Shown piece after piece: positions 27,807 to 36,305 of a DNA stretch of 64,000 nt. How positions within the stretch are numbered: the stretch's first letter is position 1; each line of letters starts with the position of its first letter. A program made the position numbers and the translations under genes. A model generated the notes under the pieces. That model worked only from the letters and a program-made list of their open reading frames with translations, had not been told where the DNA came from and made no database searches. Origin of the DNA: JBBWZH01 sp035544115 (GTDB lineage: Bacteria > Actinomycetota > Actinomycetes > Mycobacteriales > CADCTP01); contig OY970235.1 of assembly GCA_963714145.1 (NCBI GenBank), positions 6,572,001 through 6,636,000 on the forward strand, given 5' to 3'.

Positions 27807-27957
27807 CCGACCGGAGCCTGGCTGACCCGACCGGAGCCCGGCCGGACCGGAGCCCAGCCGGACCGGAGCCCGGCCGGACCGGAGCCCAGCCGGTCCGACC
27901 GGAGCCCGGCCGGTCCGACCGGAGCCCGGCTGACCCGACCGGAGCCCGCGCCCGGCA
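27807..27957. repeat. Short tandem GACCGGAGCCCGGCCG-type repeats
   Basis: About nine degenerate 15-19-bp copies of GACCGGAGCCCGGCCG separate the two paralogous membrane-protein genes. Copies alternate between GCCCGGCCG, GCCCAGCCG and GCCCGGCTGACCC endings. Confidence 0.8.
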
Positions 27958-28038
27958 GGGGCTGGCCGACCGTTCGCGGAACTGCGGTGCCGCGGACCCC
28001 GACGTACGCTCGAAGCGCGGCGGGACCGGAGGACGCGG

Positions 28039-28842
28039 ATGGATGTCATTGATTCCGGGCCGGAGCGGCCGGTCGGGACTGGTCGCCGCCGGCTGCGCCA
28101 GACCTTCCGGGTGCTGGCGCGCCGGCTCGGCCCCTTCAGCCAGCGGCACCGGCGCACCGCCACCGTGCTGAGCGTGATGCTGGTCGCGGCCGCCGCGATG
28201 ATCGGGCTGCGGGCGGGCCTGCCGGCCGGCGAGTCGCGCACCAACCGCACGGCCGCCTGGGCCGGCCCGCTCGGGCCGCCGTACGACCAGCTGCCCGGCC
28301 GCACCCCGATCCCGGCGCCCAGGCTGGTCAGCCAGGATGGGCAGCGGGTGGTCGGCGAGGTGCCGGTGTTCGCGCCGGCGCCGAGCGAGGTGGCCGCCCG
28401 CAAGGCGGTCGACCTGGTGATCGGCCGCTACTGCCGCGACCCCGATGCGCACAGCGTCCAGCTGGTCACCCCGCCGCGGACCCGGTTCGGCTCCGGCCGC
28501 TTCCCCGGCCCCGGCGGCAGCCCACCGGCCGGCCCCACCAGCAGCCCGGCCAGCGGCCCCACCAGCGGCCCGGCCGGCGGGTCGAACCTGCCCACCGTGC
28601 CCGGTGTCGGGCCGACGATCAGCCCGACCGGTGTGCCCACGGCGCCCACCCCGGCGCCGAACACGACCGCGCCGGTGCCGCCGCCGACCCCCACCGCGGT
28701 CCGGCTGGACCCGTGGCAGTTCGCCGTCGCGGTGGTCACCAGCTCCTCGTCCGGGCGGCTGGACGTGGTGGTGAGCCTGTCCTGGACCGGCTTCACGTAC
28801 CGGTGGAGCGGCTCGCTGGCCCAGCTCAACGCCTGCCACTGA
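28039..28842 (+). CDS. Single-pass membrane protein, paralog B
   Basis: 267 residues. It is a longer relative of the preceding protein: basic N-terminus, one helix (TVLSVMLVAAAAMIGLRAG), PPYDQLPGRTPIPAP and LVIGRYCRDPDA, then a Pro/Ser/Gly/Thr-rich insert of about 80 residues, and a common end (VVTSSSSGRLDVVVSLSW...YRWSG against VLYQDGNGGDYQWRGW). ATG 28039 has GGAGG seven bases upstream. Function unknown; tandem duplication is clear from the shared motifs. Confidence 0.8.
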   Translation: MDVIDSGPERPVGTGRRRLRQTFRVLARRLGPFSQRHRRTATVLSVMLVAAAAMIGLRAGLPAGESRTNRTAAWAGPLGPPYDQLPGRTPIPAPRLVSQDGQRVVGEVPVFAPAPSEVAARKAVDLVIGRYCRDPDAHSVQLVTPPRTRFGSGRFPGPGGSPPAGPTSSPASGPTSGPAGGSNLPTVPGVGPTISPTGVPTAPTPAPNTTAPVPPPTPTAVRLDPWQFAVAVVTSSSSGRLDVVVSLSWTGFTYRWSGSLAQLNACH

Positions 28843-29054
28843 GGGCGGTCCCGGCCCGCCCCGGCGGACGGTGCGGCCCAAAGTCCGGTTCCGCCCCGCG
28901 GCGGCCCGGACCGCGCCGGACGGGTCGATCCGGCCGGTTCCGAACCGGGTGAACCGGCCCGGGCCGGTTCACCCGGCGAGCCCGCTGGACCGCTACCGGG
29001 GCCGCACGGGAGCATGGCGTCCCACACGGTCGACGAGTCCGAGGAGGGTGCCGG

Positions 29055-29534
29055 GTGACCGCCGAAACCAACCCCGCCGCGACCGACCCGGCGACCGGGC
29101 CAGCGGAGCCGGACGGGCCGTCCGTCGGCGAGCTGGTCCGGGCCGCCTCGGAACAGATGTCCGCGCTGATCCGGGCCGAGTTCGAGCTGGCCAAGGCGGA
29201 GTTGTCGGCGACCGCGAAGCGGGCCGGCACCGGCACCGGATTCATGGTGGTGGCCGCGGCCACGCTGCTGCTCTCGTTGCCGTTCCTGTTCGTCGCGGTC
29301 GCCGAGGGCCTGGTCGCGCTCGGGCTGCCGCGCTGGTCGGCGTACCTGATCGTGTGGGGGCTGTTCGTGCTCGCGGCGGCGCTGTTCGGCCTGATCGGCG
29401 TCCGGCTGGTGCGCCGGCTGCGCAAGCCGGAGCGGACCATCGAGGCGGTCAAGGAGACCGCGCGCTGGGCCCGGCACCCGACCGAATCCGGTACGGCGGC
29501 GTCCGATGCGGCAACCGTACCGCCCACCGCGTAG
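29055..29534 (+). CDS. Actinobacterial holin-X-like membrane protein
   Basis: 159 residues. An amphipathic helix (VGELVRAASEQMSALIRAEFELAKAELS) is followed by two membrane segments (FMVVAAATLLLSLPFLFVAV and YLIVWGLFVLAAALFGLIGV) and a basic RRLRKPERTIEAVKE stretch. This is the pattern of the Phage_holin_3_6/holin-X family found in many actinobacterial chromosomes; a lytic role is not implied. The GTG 29055 has GGAGGG upstream. It matches the position of the membrane protein Rv3669. Confidence 0.85.
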   Translation: MTAETNPAATDPATGPAEPDGPSVGELVRAASEQMSALIRAEFELAKAELSATAKRAGTGTGFMVVAAATLLLSLPFLFVAVAEGLVALGLPRWSAYLIVWGLFVLAAALFGLIGVRLVRRLRKPERTIEAVKETARWARHPTESGTAASDAATVPPTA

Positions 29535-29617
29535 CCGCGTGTTACTACTTTTCAACATGCTGTGAAGTCACCGATACTGGCGAACTTTGTCAGCCGGCTT
29601 CTGACACTCTGGCGGGC

Positions 29618-30547
29618 GTGAACCCCGATCTGCCCGAGTCCGTGGCCGTCCTTGTCGACGGCCCGTGGACGCACCGTGAAGTCAGCGCGAACGGGGTACG
29701 GCTGCACGTGGCGGAGGCCGGCACCGGCCCACTGGTGCTGCTGCTGCACGGGTTCCCCGAGTTCTGGTGGTCCTGGCGCAACCAGCTGACCGCGCTGGCC
29801 GACGCCGGGTTCCGGGTGGTCGCGCCCGACCTGCGTGGCTACGGCGCCAGCGACAAGCCGCCTCGCGGCTACGACGCGTTCACCCTGGCCGCCGATGTCG
29901 CCGGGCTGGTCCGGGCGCTCGGCGAGCGGGACGCGATGATCGTCGGGCACGACTGGGGTGGGCTGCTGGCCTGGAGCGTCGGCACCCTGCACCCCCGGGT
30001 GGTCCGCCGGCTGGCGATCCTGAACGCGCCGCACCCGCTGCGGCTGCGCGCCGCCCTGCTGCAGGACCCGCGCGGCCAGCTGCGGGCCAGCCGGTACGCG
30101 CTCACCTTCCAGACCCCGCGGTACGCCGAGTCGCTGCTCACCCGCGACCGGGCCGCCTACGTCGCCGGTCTGTTCCGGTCCTGGGCCGGGCCGCGCTGGC
30201 AGCTCACCGCCGACTACCAGGACGCGGTGCGGCGCTACCGGGAGGCCATCCGGATCACCGCCTCGGCCCACTGCGCGCTGGAGTACTACCGCTGGGCGGT
30301 CCGCTCGATGCCCCGGCCGGACGGGCTGCGCTACGCCCGGCTGATGGCCGAGCCGGTCACCGCGCCCACCCTGCAACTGCACGGCCAGCTGGACGGCGCC
30401 CTGCTGCCGCGCACCGCGCTCGGCTCGGGCCGGTACGTCGCCGCCGCCTACGAGTGGCGCCTGATCGACGGCGTCGGCCACTTCCTCCCCGAGGAGGCCC
30501 CCGACCTGGTCACCGGCGAGCTCCTGCGCTGGGCCAAAGGCGATTAA
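29618..30547 (+). CDS. Alpha/beta hydrolase, epoxide-hydrolase-like
   Basis: 309 residues. The oxyanion-hole segment LLLHGFPEFWWSWR is near residue 36, the nucleophile elbow is VGHDWGG (Asp nucleophile, as in epoxide hydrolases and dehalogenases) near residue 107, and the catalytic histidine is in GVGHFLPEE near residue 290. The lid contains RYAESLL and YYRWAVRS tyrosines. GTG 29618 follows TTGTCA and a weak -10, so a leaderless transcript is possible. It is the counterpart of EphE (Rv3670). Substrate unknown. Confidence 0.9.
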   Translation: MNPDLPESVAVLVDGPWTHREVSANGVRLHVAEAGTGPLVLLLHGFPEFWWSWRNQLTALADAGFRVVAPDLRGYGASDKPPRGYDAFTLAADVAGLVRALGERDAMIVGHDWGGLLAWSVGTLHPRVVRRLAILNAPHPLRLRAALLQDPRGQLRASRYALTFQTPRYAESLLTRDRAAYVAGLFRSWAGPRWQLTADYQDAVRRYREAIRITASAHCALEYYRWAVRSMPRPDGLRYARLMAEPVTAPTLQLHGQLDGALLPRTALGSGRYVAAAYEWRLIDGVGHFLPEEAPDLVTGELLRWAKGD

Positions 30548-30695
30548 CTCGGCCAGAGACGCCGACCCGGACCCGGCCGCAGCCGGCAGCCCGGGCGCAG
30601 CCGGCGGCGCGGACCCGGCCGACCGGATCGGACGGGACCGGGATCCGGCCGGGCGACCGAGGCAGGCACGGCCGCGGGACGCCCTGGGCCGGCCG

Positions 30696-31070
30696 TTGCG
30701 GTACGGCGACCCGGGCGGCGTGCAGCCGGTGCCGGAGCAGGCGCTACCGCCGGCTGAGGCGCTCGCCCTGGCCCAGTCGCTGCTGGACGGCGGACGCGCG
30801 TTCGGCGCGCACGAGGTACTGGAAGCGGTCTGGAAGGCGGCGCCGGCTGGCGAGCGGGAGCTCTGGCAGGGGCTGGCCCAGCTCTGCGTCGCGATCACGC
30901 ACGGCCAGCGCGGCAACCGCGGCGGCGCGGCCACGCTGGTCCGCCGCGGCAGCGCCCGGCTCCGCCCGTACGCGGCCCGGCCACCGCACGGCATCGACGT
31001 CCCCGGCCTGCTGGCCTGGTCCGAACGCTGGGACGGCGACCCGACCGAACCACCCCGCCTGCGCCGCTGA
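30696..31070 (+). CDS. DUF309 protein, N-terminus uncertain
   Basis: 124 residues from TTG 30696. DUF309 features are SLLDGGRAFGAHEVLEAVWK and ERELWQGLAQLCVAITHGQRGN. The reading frame remains open upstream, and its translation there (GRPRQARPRDALGRPL) looks like the N-terminal part I remember in actinobacterial DUF309 proteins. No ATG, GTG or TTG precedes it in that frame back into the hydrolase gene; only CTG 30684 and an ATC at 30627 occur. The real start may be non-canonical or lost. Function unknown. Confidence 0.75.
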   Translation: MRYGDPGGVQPVPEQALPPAEALALAQSLLDGGRAFGAHEVLEAVWKAAPAGERELWQGLAQLCVAITHGQRGNRGGAATLVRRGSARLRPYAARPPHGIDVPGLLAWSERWDGDPTEPPRLRR

Positions 31071-31159
31071 GCCGGCAGCCGGCAAGCGGTCCGGCCGACC
31101 TGGCTGGTCCGGCACCCCGCCCGGACGGCGTCCCCGGCGATCCGGACCGCCCGGGTGGG

Positions 31160-32341
31160 TCAGGCGCAGTCGCCGGTCGGCACCGGCGAGGTGGCGGTGG
31201 CGCCGCGGTCCGCGTCCGGCTTGACCTCCTCGGCGGTGAGGGCGAACCCGGTGTCGGCCTGGTCCACCGCGGCGGCGAAGATCACGCCGTAGACCCCGCC
31301 GTTCGGGGCGAGCAGCGGGCCGCCGGAGTTGCCGCTGCGGACCGAGCCGCGGATGGTGTATGACTCCCGGGTCACCGTGCGGTCGTCGTAGATGTCCGGG
31401 CCGCGCACCTCGATCCGGTCCCGGATCCGGGCCGGGCCGACGAAGAAGTCACCGTCCTCCGGGTAGCCCAGGATGATCGCGTCGTCGTTGGTGTCGCCCC
31501 GGGTCGTGCTGAACCGCAGCGGCGCCCGGCCCAGGTTCGGCACCCGCAGCACAGCGATGTCACGCTCCGGGTTGTAGAGCACCACGGTGGCGTCCCGCTG
31601 CTGGTTGCCGACCTCCACCCGCGGGCGCTGCACGCCGGCCACCACGTGCGCGTTGGTCATGATGTGGTCGGTGGCGAAGACGAAGCCGGAGCCCTCGATC
31701 CGGCGCGAGCAGCTCGGCGCCACTCCGGTGATCTTGAGCACGGACGGGTGCGCCCGCTGCACCGCCGGGCTCGCGGCCAGCTTCGGGTCGGGCGCCTCCA
31801 CCCGCTTGACCTGGGTCGGCACCAGCGGGCCGAACACCTCCGGGAAGTCGTACCGGCGGACGATGTCGCGCAGCGACCGGTAGATGTCCCGGACCGGGTC
31901 CGGCACCGCGGCGTTGACGCCTTTGATGATCTCGCTGCGGCGCACCGCGGACGACAGCCCCGGGTACGGCGAGGACGCCAGCGGGGTGGCCACCATCCAG
32001 GCCACCAGCAGCACCGCGATTGCCGAGACGATCGCGCCGAGCACCGAGTCGACGGTCTGTGCCGGCTCCCAGGTGATCCGCCGGCGCAGCTCGGCGCCGA
32101 CCCAGACCGCGAGCACCTGCCCGGCCAGCGCGCAGACCAGCACCACCGCGACCGCGATCACCACCCGGCCGTTGGACTGGTCGGCGAACTTGCGCGCGAT
32201 CGGCTCGGCGATCTGCGCGCCGGCCGCCGCCGCGCCGAAGAAGCCGACGAACGAGAGAGTCGCGGTGAGGAACCCCTGCCGGTATCCGCTCACCGCGAAC
32301 CCGATGGCAAGGACGACGACCAGCACGTCGAGGATGCTCAT
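31160..32341 (-). CDS. marP: MarP-like periplasmic serine protease
   Basis: 393 residues. The first 150 form a CvpA-type domain with four membrane helices (starting ILDVLVVVLAIGFAVSGY). The outer part is a trypsin-like protease: His in MTNAHVVAG near residue 233, Asp in ERDIAVLRV, Ser in RSGNSGGPLLA near residue 340. A cysteine near the protease start (APSCSRR) and the terminal one (GDCA) may form a disulfide. MarP (Rv3671c) protects mycobacteria from acid stress. ATG 32341 has GGGAGC at about nine bases. It is separated by 234 bp from the NUDIX gene. Confidence 0.9.
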   Translation of the reverse strand: MSILDVLVVVLAIGFAVSGYRQGFLTATLSFVGFFGAAAAGAQIAEPIARKFADQSNGRVVIAVAVVLVCALAGQVLAVWVGAELRRRITWEPAQTVDSVLGAIVSAIAVLLVAWMVATPLASSPYPGLSSAVRRSEIIKGVNAAVPDPVRDIYRSLRDIVRRYDFPEVFGPLVPTQVKRVEAPDPKLAASPAVQRAHPSVLKITGVAPSCSRRIEGSGFVFATDHIMTNAHVVAGVQRPRVEVGNQQRDATVVLYNPERDIAVLRVPNLGRAPLRFSTTRGDTNDDAIILGYPEDGDFFVGPARIRDRIEVRGPDIYDDRTVTRESYTIRGSVRSGNSGGPLLAPNGGVYGVIFAAAVDQADTGFALTAEEVKPDADRGATATSPVPTGDCA

Positions 32342-32575
32342 CGAGGGCGCGCTCCCGCTCTTCGGCTTGTGCTCATCCAGCGTCCCCGTTGCCTCACCTG
32401 GGCGGTGCCACCGGCGTGCCGGCCCGGCCCCAGGCCTGGTGGATCGTACCGACGAACCCGGGCCGGCCCGGATCCGAGGCGGCGAACCCGGCCGGGCCCG
32501 GCGGCCGCCGCCGCGTTGCCCGGCCGGCCGGGCGGGTCACCGCGCGGGACGTCGCTGCCACGGGACGGGTGCCGG

Positions 32576-33370
32576 TCACCCTGCGACGGTACCGGGCGGA
32601 TCCATCCGTCCGGTGCCGCCAACCGGACCGGACGCCGAAGCCGGGGCGGCCGGCGGGACGGTGATCGGGTCGCCGCTGGGCTCCGGCTCGTACGGGGCGA
32701 CCGTGTCCTCCGCGTCCCCGGCCGGGGCGGTCGGCGCCGGCCGGGGCAGGTCGCGGATGTCGGTCTGGTCCCAGTCCCGGGCCCAGCCGCCGAGGGTGAG
32801 CATGCCGTCCAGCACGATCGCGGTGAACCCCCAGACGATCATGCCGCGGACCGAGAAGGCCAGGCTGAGGTACCCGGACGGGTGCCGGACGTAGTGCCGG
32901 TTCGCCGGGTCGGCCAACTCGGCCAGCGGCACCGCCTCCACCCGGGCCACCTCACCCGGGTCGGCCACGCCGACCGGGCCGCGGGTACGCCACCAGCCGA
33001 CCACCGGCGTGATCAGGAAGTCGGTCACGCCGAGGTAGAGGTCCGGCAGCAGCGCCACCACCTCGACCCCGGCCGGGTCCAGGCCGACCTCCTCGGTCGC
33101 CTCGCGCAGCGCGGTGGCCGCCGGGCCGTCGTCGGTCGGGTCGACCGCGCCGCCCGGGAACGCCGGCTGCCCGGCGTGCTGGCGCAGCGTGGCGGCCCGC
33201 TCGATCAGCAGCACGTCCGGGCCGTCCGGGCCGTTGCCGAACAGCAGCAGCACCGCGGCTGCCCGACCGCCCCGCTGGCTGGGGGTGAACCGGGCGATCG
33301 TCGCCGGCAGCACCGAACCGGCCTCCTCGACCAGCCGGCGCAGCCACGCCGGCGCCGCCGCACCGGTCAC
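32576..33370 (-). CDS. NUDIX hydrolase, CoA pyrophosphatase type
   Basis: 264 residues. LLIERAATLRQHAGQPAFPGGAVD carries the UPF0035 (NudL-type) motif and leads into the Nudix box, which ends REATEEVGL. These enzymes hydrolyse CoA and related diphosphates. A disordered Pro/Ala/Gly-rich tail of about 50 residues follows. GTG 33370 overlaps by four bases (GTGA) the stop of a repeated micro-ORF, so its translation is likely coupled to the upstream genes nth and tlpA. Counterpart of Rv3672c. Confidence 0.9.
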   Translation of the reverse strand: MTGAAAPAWLRRLVEEAGSVLPATIARFTPSQRGGRAAAVLLLFGNGPDGPDVLLIERAATLRQHAGQPAFPGGAVDPTDDGPAATALREATEEVGLDPAGVEVVALLPDLYLGVTDFLITPVVGWWRTRGPVGVADPGEVARVEAVPLAELADPANRHYVRHPSGYLSLAFSVRGMIVWGFTAIVLDGMLTLGGWARDWDQTDIRDLPRPAPTAPAGDAEDTVAPYEPEPSGDPITVPPAAPASASGPVGGTGRMDPPGTVAG

Positions 33371-33519
33371 GAGGCGACCCCCGGAGTCAGCAGCGCCTGC
33401 GGCGCCGCGGAGCGGAGCGGCCGAGGGCGCCGGGCTGGCGCCGTCACGAGGCGACCCCCGGGGTGAGTAGCGCCCGCGGCGCCGCGGAGCGGAGCGGCGG
33501 GGGGCGCCGGGCTGGCACG
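33366..33519 (-). repeat. Two tandem 77-bp repeats between tlpA and the NUDIX gene
   Basis: The segments 33366-33442 and 33443-33519 are nearly identical (differences at a handful of positions). Each contains CGCCGCGGAGCGGAGCGG and GTCACGAGGCGACCCCCGG. The second boundary coincides with the start/stop overlaps described for the micro-ORFs. Confidence 0.85.
33367..33447 (-). CDS. Repeat-encoded 26-aa micro-ORF 2
   Basis: GTG 33447 to TGA 33367-33369; product begins MTAPARRPRPLRSAAPQ and ends LLTPGVAS. Its start overlaps the stop of micro-ORF 1 and its stop overlaps the start of the NUDIX gene, both as GTGA. Whether the peptide is made or only the ribosome passage matters is unknown. Confidence 0.4.
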   Translation of the reverse strand: MTAPARRPRPLRSAAPQALLTPGVAS

Positions 33520-33524
33520 GTCAT
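33444..33524 (-). CDS. Repeat-encoded 26-aa micro-ORF 1
   Basis: ATG 33524 to TGA 33444-33446; product begins MTVPARRPPPLRSAAPR and ends LLTPGVAS, almost the same as micro-ORF 2. The ATG overlaps the tlpA stop (ATGA). Coding status is inferred from the conserved overlaps, not from homology. Confidence 0.4.
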   Translation of the reverse strand: MTVPARRPPPLRSAAPRALLTPGVAS

Positions 33525-34177
33525 GGGCCGATCACGACACCGAGCGCGTCCTGGACCAGGCGGCGCAGGTCGTCGAAGGCCAGCGGCGCGCCGCTGTAGA
33601 CCTTCGCCACCTGCCCGTCCGCGGCGACCAGCACGGTGGCCGGCAGCGCGGAGCGGCCCAGCGCCCGGCGCAGCTTGCCGGTGTCGTCCACCACGCTGGC
33701 GAAACGCACCCCGACGGCGGCGGCGAACGAGCGGGCGCTGTCCGGCGCGTCCTCGCTGACCACGCCGAGCACCCGGACCCGCCCGCCGGCCCGCCCGGAG
33801 AACTGCTGGAAGGCCGGCAACTCGGCCCGGCACGGACCGCACCAGCTCGCCCACAGGTTAAGCACGGTCGGCGTGCCGGCCAGCGCCCGCAGCGAGACCG
33901 GCGCCCCGGCGCCCAGGCAGGGCAGCGTCAGGTCGGGCAGCCCCGGCCGTGCGGTCGCCGTCCCGCGCACCGGCGGGCAGCCGGCCGCCAGCACCGGCTG
34001 CCGCACCGTCTCCGCGTGCCGCCCGGCCGCCCCGTCTGCCGCTGGCCGCGGCCCGGACGTGCACCCGGCCAGCACGAGCGCCACCCCGGCCGCCAGCCCG
34101 GCCAGCCGCCGCCCGACGCCGCGGCCCGGGCGGGTGCTGCCGGCGGGGCGGCCCAGCGCCGCGCCGGCCGGGCTCAT
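33521..34177 (-). CDS. TlpA-like membrane-anchored thioredoxin (lipoprotein)
   Basis: 218 residues. A long basic N-terminus leads into a hydrophobic stretch ending in the lipobox LVLAGC near residue 40, so the mature protein is probably lipid-anchored outside the membrane. The thioredoxin domain has LNLWASWCGPCRAELPAF with CxxC near residue 111 and ALPATVLVAADGQV with the cis-proline. It likely reduces or transfers electrons to exported thiol proteins. ATG 34177 overlaps the nth stop (ATGA). Counterpart of Rv3673c. Confidence 0.88.
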   Translation of the reverse strand: MSPAGAALGRPAGSTRPGRGVGRRLAGLAAGVALVLAGCTSGPRPAADGAAGRHAETVRQPVLAAGCPPVRGTATARPGLPDLTLPCLGAGAPVSLRALAGTPTVLNLWASWCGPCRAELPAFQQFSGRAGGRVRVLGVVSEDAPDSARSFAAAVGVRFASVVDDTGKLRRALGRSALPATVLVAADGQVAKVYSGAPLAFDDLRRLVQDALGVVIGP

Positions 34178-34920
34178 GCCAGCGACTCCGCGACCTGCGC
34201 CGCGGACTTGACCAGCTTGGCGGCCGCGACCGGGTCGACCGGCCCCTCGCCGTACGAGGGGCACCACTGGGCCAGCGGGCAGGCACCGCAGGCCGGCCGG
34301 CGGGCGTGGCAGATCCGCCGGCCGTGCCAGATGATCCGGTGCGAGAAGATCGTCCACTCCGGCCGCGGGATCAGCTTGGCGACCGCCGTCTCGATCTTGA
34401 CCGGGTCGGTCTCGGCGGTCAGCCGCCAGCGGTGCACCAGCCGCTGGAAGTGCGTGTCGACGGTCAACCCGGCCCCGCCGAAGGCGTTGCCGATGATCAC
34501 GTTCGCGGTCTTCCGGCCGATCCCGGGCAGCTTCACCAGCGCGTCCATCTTGCGCGGCACCTCGCCGCCGTGCCGCTCGACCAGCGCCTGGCCCAACCCG
34601 ATGAGCGACTTGGTCTTGTTCCGGAAGAAACCGGTGGACTTGATCAGCGTCTCGACCTCGGCCGGGTCCGCGCCGGCGTAGTCGGCCGCGGTCGGGTACT
34701 TCGCGAACAGCGCCGGGGTGACCTCGTTGACCCGCTTGTCCGTGCACTGCGCGGACAGGATCGTCGCTACCGCCAACTCCAGCGGTGTGCTGAAATCCAG
34801 CTCGATGTGCGCGTCCGGGTACGTCTCGGCCAGCTCGCGGTTGATCCGGCGGGCCCGCCTGGTCAGCGCCAACGGGGTCTCGTCCGCTACCCGCCGTGCA
34901 CGTGGTTGCCGCCCAGTCAC
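34174..34920 (-). CDS. nth: Endonuclease III
   Basis: 248 residues. Helix-hairpin-helix LPGIGRKTANVIIGNAFG holds the catalytic lysine, VDTHFQRL the catalytic aspartate, and CHARRPACGACPLAQWC has the C-x6-C-x2-C-x5-C iron-sulfur cluster. It is a DNA glycosylase/AP lyase for oxidised pyrimidines. GTG 34920 is chosen; CGTAGGCT just upstream can act as a -10 for a leaderless transcript. First gene of the nth-tlpA-nudix operon; counterpart of Rv3674c. Confidence 0.95.
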   Translation of the reverse strand: MTGRQPRARRVADETPLALTRRARRINRELAETYPDAHIELDFSTPLELAVATILSAQCTDKRVNEVTPALFAKYPTAADYAGADPAEVETLIKSTGFFRNKTKSLIGLGQALVERHGGEVPRKMDALVKLPGIGRKTANVIIGNAFGGAGLTVDTHFQRLVHRWRLTAETDPVKIETAVAKLIPRPEWTIFSHRIIWHGRRICHARRPACGACPLAQWCPSYGEGPVDPVAAAKLVKSAAQVAESLA

Positions 34921-35016
34921 GCCGGCCAGCCTACGGGTAAGCCAGTTACGGCGCGTCGGGCGTCCTATCGGTGACGGTTGGCCTAACAGCGGGCACCCTG
35001 GGGTACACCACGCTGC

Positions 35017-35325
35017 GTGATAGGAGACGATGACCTCACTATGGTCGGTCTGCTGGTCCTGCTGTTCCCATTTGTGCTCCTCGGGTTCATGGTGGTGATG
35101 GAGCGGGTCGAGAGCCCGCTCCGCCAGGTCGCGGTCGAAACCCAGGTCGAGACGTTCCTGGATGAGGCCCGGCCGGAAGAGCTGGATACCTTCGTCCGGG
35201 AAGGTCTGCCGGTCGCGCTGGAGCGGTTCAAGGGACGGCGCCGGTTGTCCCGGCTGCTGCCGCTGCCGCGGGCCAGCCGGGGCCGGCACGCCGCCCGGGC
35301 CGGCTCCTCCTCGCCCCGCCCGTAG
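35017..35325 (+). CDS. Small membrane protein
   Basis: 102 residues. One membrane helix (TMVGLLVLLFPFVLLGFMVVM) is followed by an acidic-amphipathic segment (VETFLDEARPEELDTFVREGLP) and a basic tail. GTG 35017 is preceded by GGTACACC, a possible -10 with a leaderless start; an in-frame ATG at 35041 would cut into the helix. It sits between nth and crp like Rv3675. Function unknown. Confidence 0.78.
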   Translation: MIGDDDLTMVGLLVLLFPFVLLGFMVVMERVESPLRQVAVETQVETFLDEARPEELDTFVREGLPVALERFKGRRRLSRLLPLPRASRGRHAARAGSSSPRP

Positions 35326-35492
35326 GACATCCGCCGGCGACTCGCCGGTAACCAGAACGCCGCCCGGTCCGCGCTCCCTACGGCCGACGTCGTACGGTGA
35401 TCCCAGCGCGCCTGACCTCGCCATTCGGCTGGACGTCAGGCGAATTGAACGCGATCATCTGACGATTCAGCCGTCGGCGGAGGGAGGACGCA

Positions 35493-36167
35493 GTGGACGA
35501 GGTCCTCGCGAAGGCCGGCCTGTTCCAGGGCGTTGCCGCGGAAGACGCGGAAGCACTGTCGGCGCAGTTCGAGTACCTCGACTACCCGCGTGGCTCCGTG
35601 GTGTTCCACGAGGGCGAACCGGGTGACAGCCTGTACATCGTGCTCGCCGGCAAGATCAAGCTGGGCCGGCGGACGGCGGACGGGCGGGAAAGCCTGGTCG
35701 CGGTGATGGGCCCGTCCGACCAGTTCGGCGAGCTGTCCACCTTCGACCCCGGGCCGCGGACAGCCACCGCGCAGGCGGTCACCGACGCCCGGCTGGCCCG
35801 GATCTCCAAGCCGGCGCTGCGCGGCTGGATCGCCAGCCGGCCGCAGATAGCCGAACAACTGCTGCGGGTACTGGCCCGCCGGCTGCGCCGCACCAACAAC
35901 CACCTGGCCGACCTGATCTTCACCGATGTCCCGGGCCGGGTGGCCAAGCAGCTGCTGCAGCTCGCGCAGCGGTTCGGCACGGTCGAGGGTGGCCACCTGC
36001 GGGTCACCCACGACCTGACCCAGGAGGAGCTGGCCCAACTGGTCGGCGCCTCCCGGGAGACGGTGAACAAGGCGCTGGCCGACTTCGCCCAGCGCGGCTG
36101 GCTCCGGCTGGAGGGCAAGTCGGTGGTCATCCTCGACCGCGAGCGCCTCGCCCGCCGGGCCCGCTGA
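35493..36167 (+). CDS. crp: Crp/Fnr-family transcriptional regulator
   Basis: 224 residues. Cyclic-nucleotide-binding domain with FHEGEPGDSLYIVLAGKIKL and the phosphate-binding FGELSTFDPGPRTATAQAV; the arginine and threonine match cAMP-binding Crp proteins. DNA-binding domain with winged helix QEELAQLVGASRETVNKALADF. Closely resembles Crp of Streptomyces and Rv3676. GTG 35493 has GGAGGGAGG upstream. A global regulator of germination, development and secondary metabolism in Streptomyces. Confidence 0.96.
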   Translation: MDEVLAKAGLFQGVAAEDAEALSAQFEYLDYPRGSVVFHEGEPGDSLYIVLAGKIKLGRRTADGRESLVAVMGPSDQFGELSTFDPGPRTATAQAVTDARLARISKPALRGWIASRPQIAEQLLRVLARRLRRTNNHLADLIFTDVPGRVAKQLLQLAQRFGTVEGGHLRVTHDLTQEELAQLVGASRETVNKALADFAQRGWLRLEGKSVVILDRERLARRAR

Positions 36168-36305
36168 CCCAGCCCGCCAAGCTGACCCAGCCGACGGGCT
36201 GACCCAGGCCGTCGGGCCGATTCACCCGCTCGGTAGGGCGGGCCGGGCCAACCCAGCCGGTCGGCCGGGCCGGGCCGACAGGGTGGGGCCGGCAGGGTGG
36301 GGCTG

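Noticed and set aside
29767..31224. 485-codon plus-strand open frame
   Set aside because: Overlaps the epoxide-hydrolase-like and DUF309 genes in another frame and has only low-complexity Arg/Ala/Pro sequence.
33444..33854. 136-codon protein on the minus strand overlapping tlpA
   Set aside because: Its first part is a shadow of tlpA in another frame; only the last 26 codons (micro-ORF 1) stand outside tlpA.
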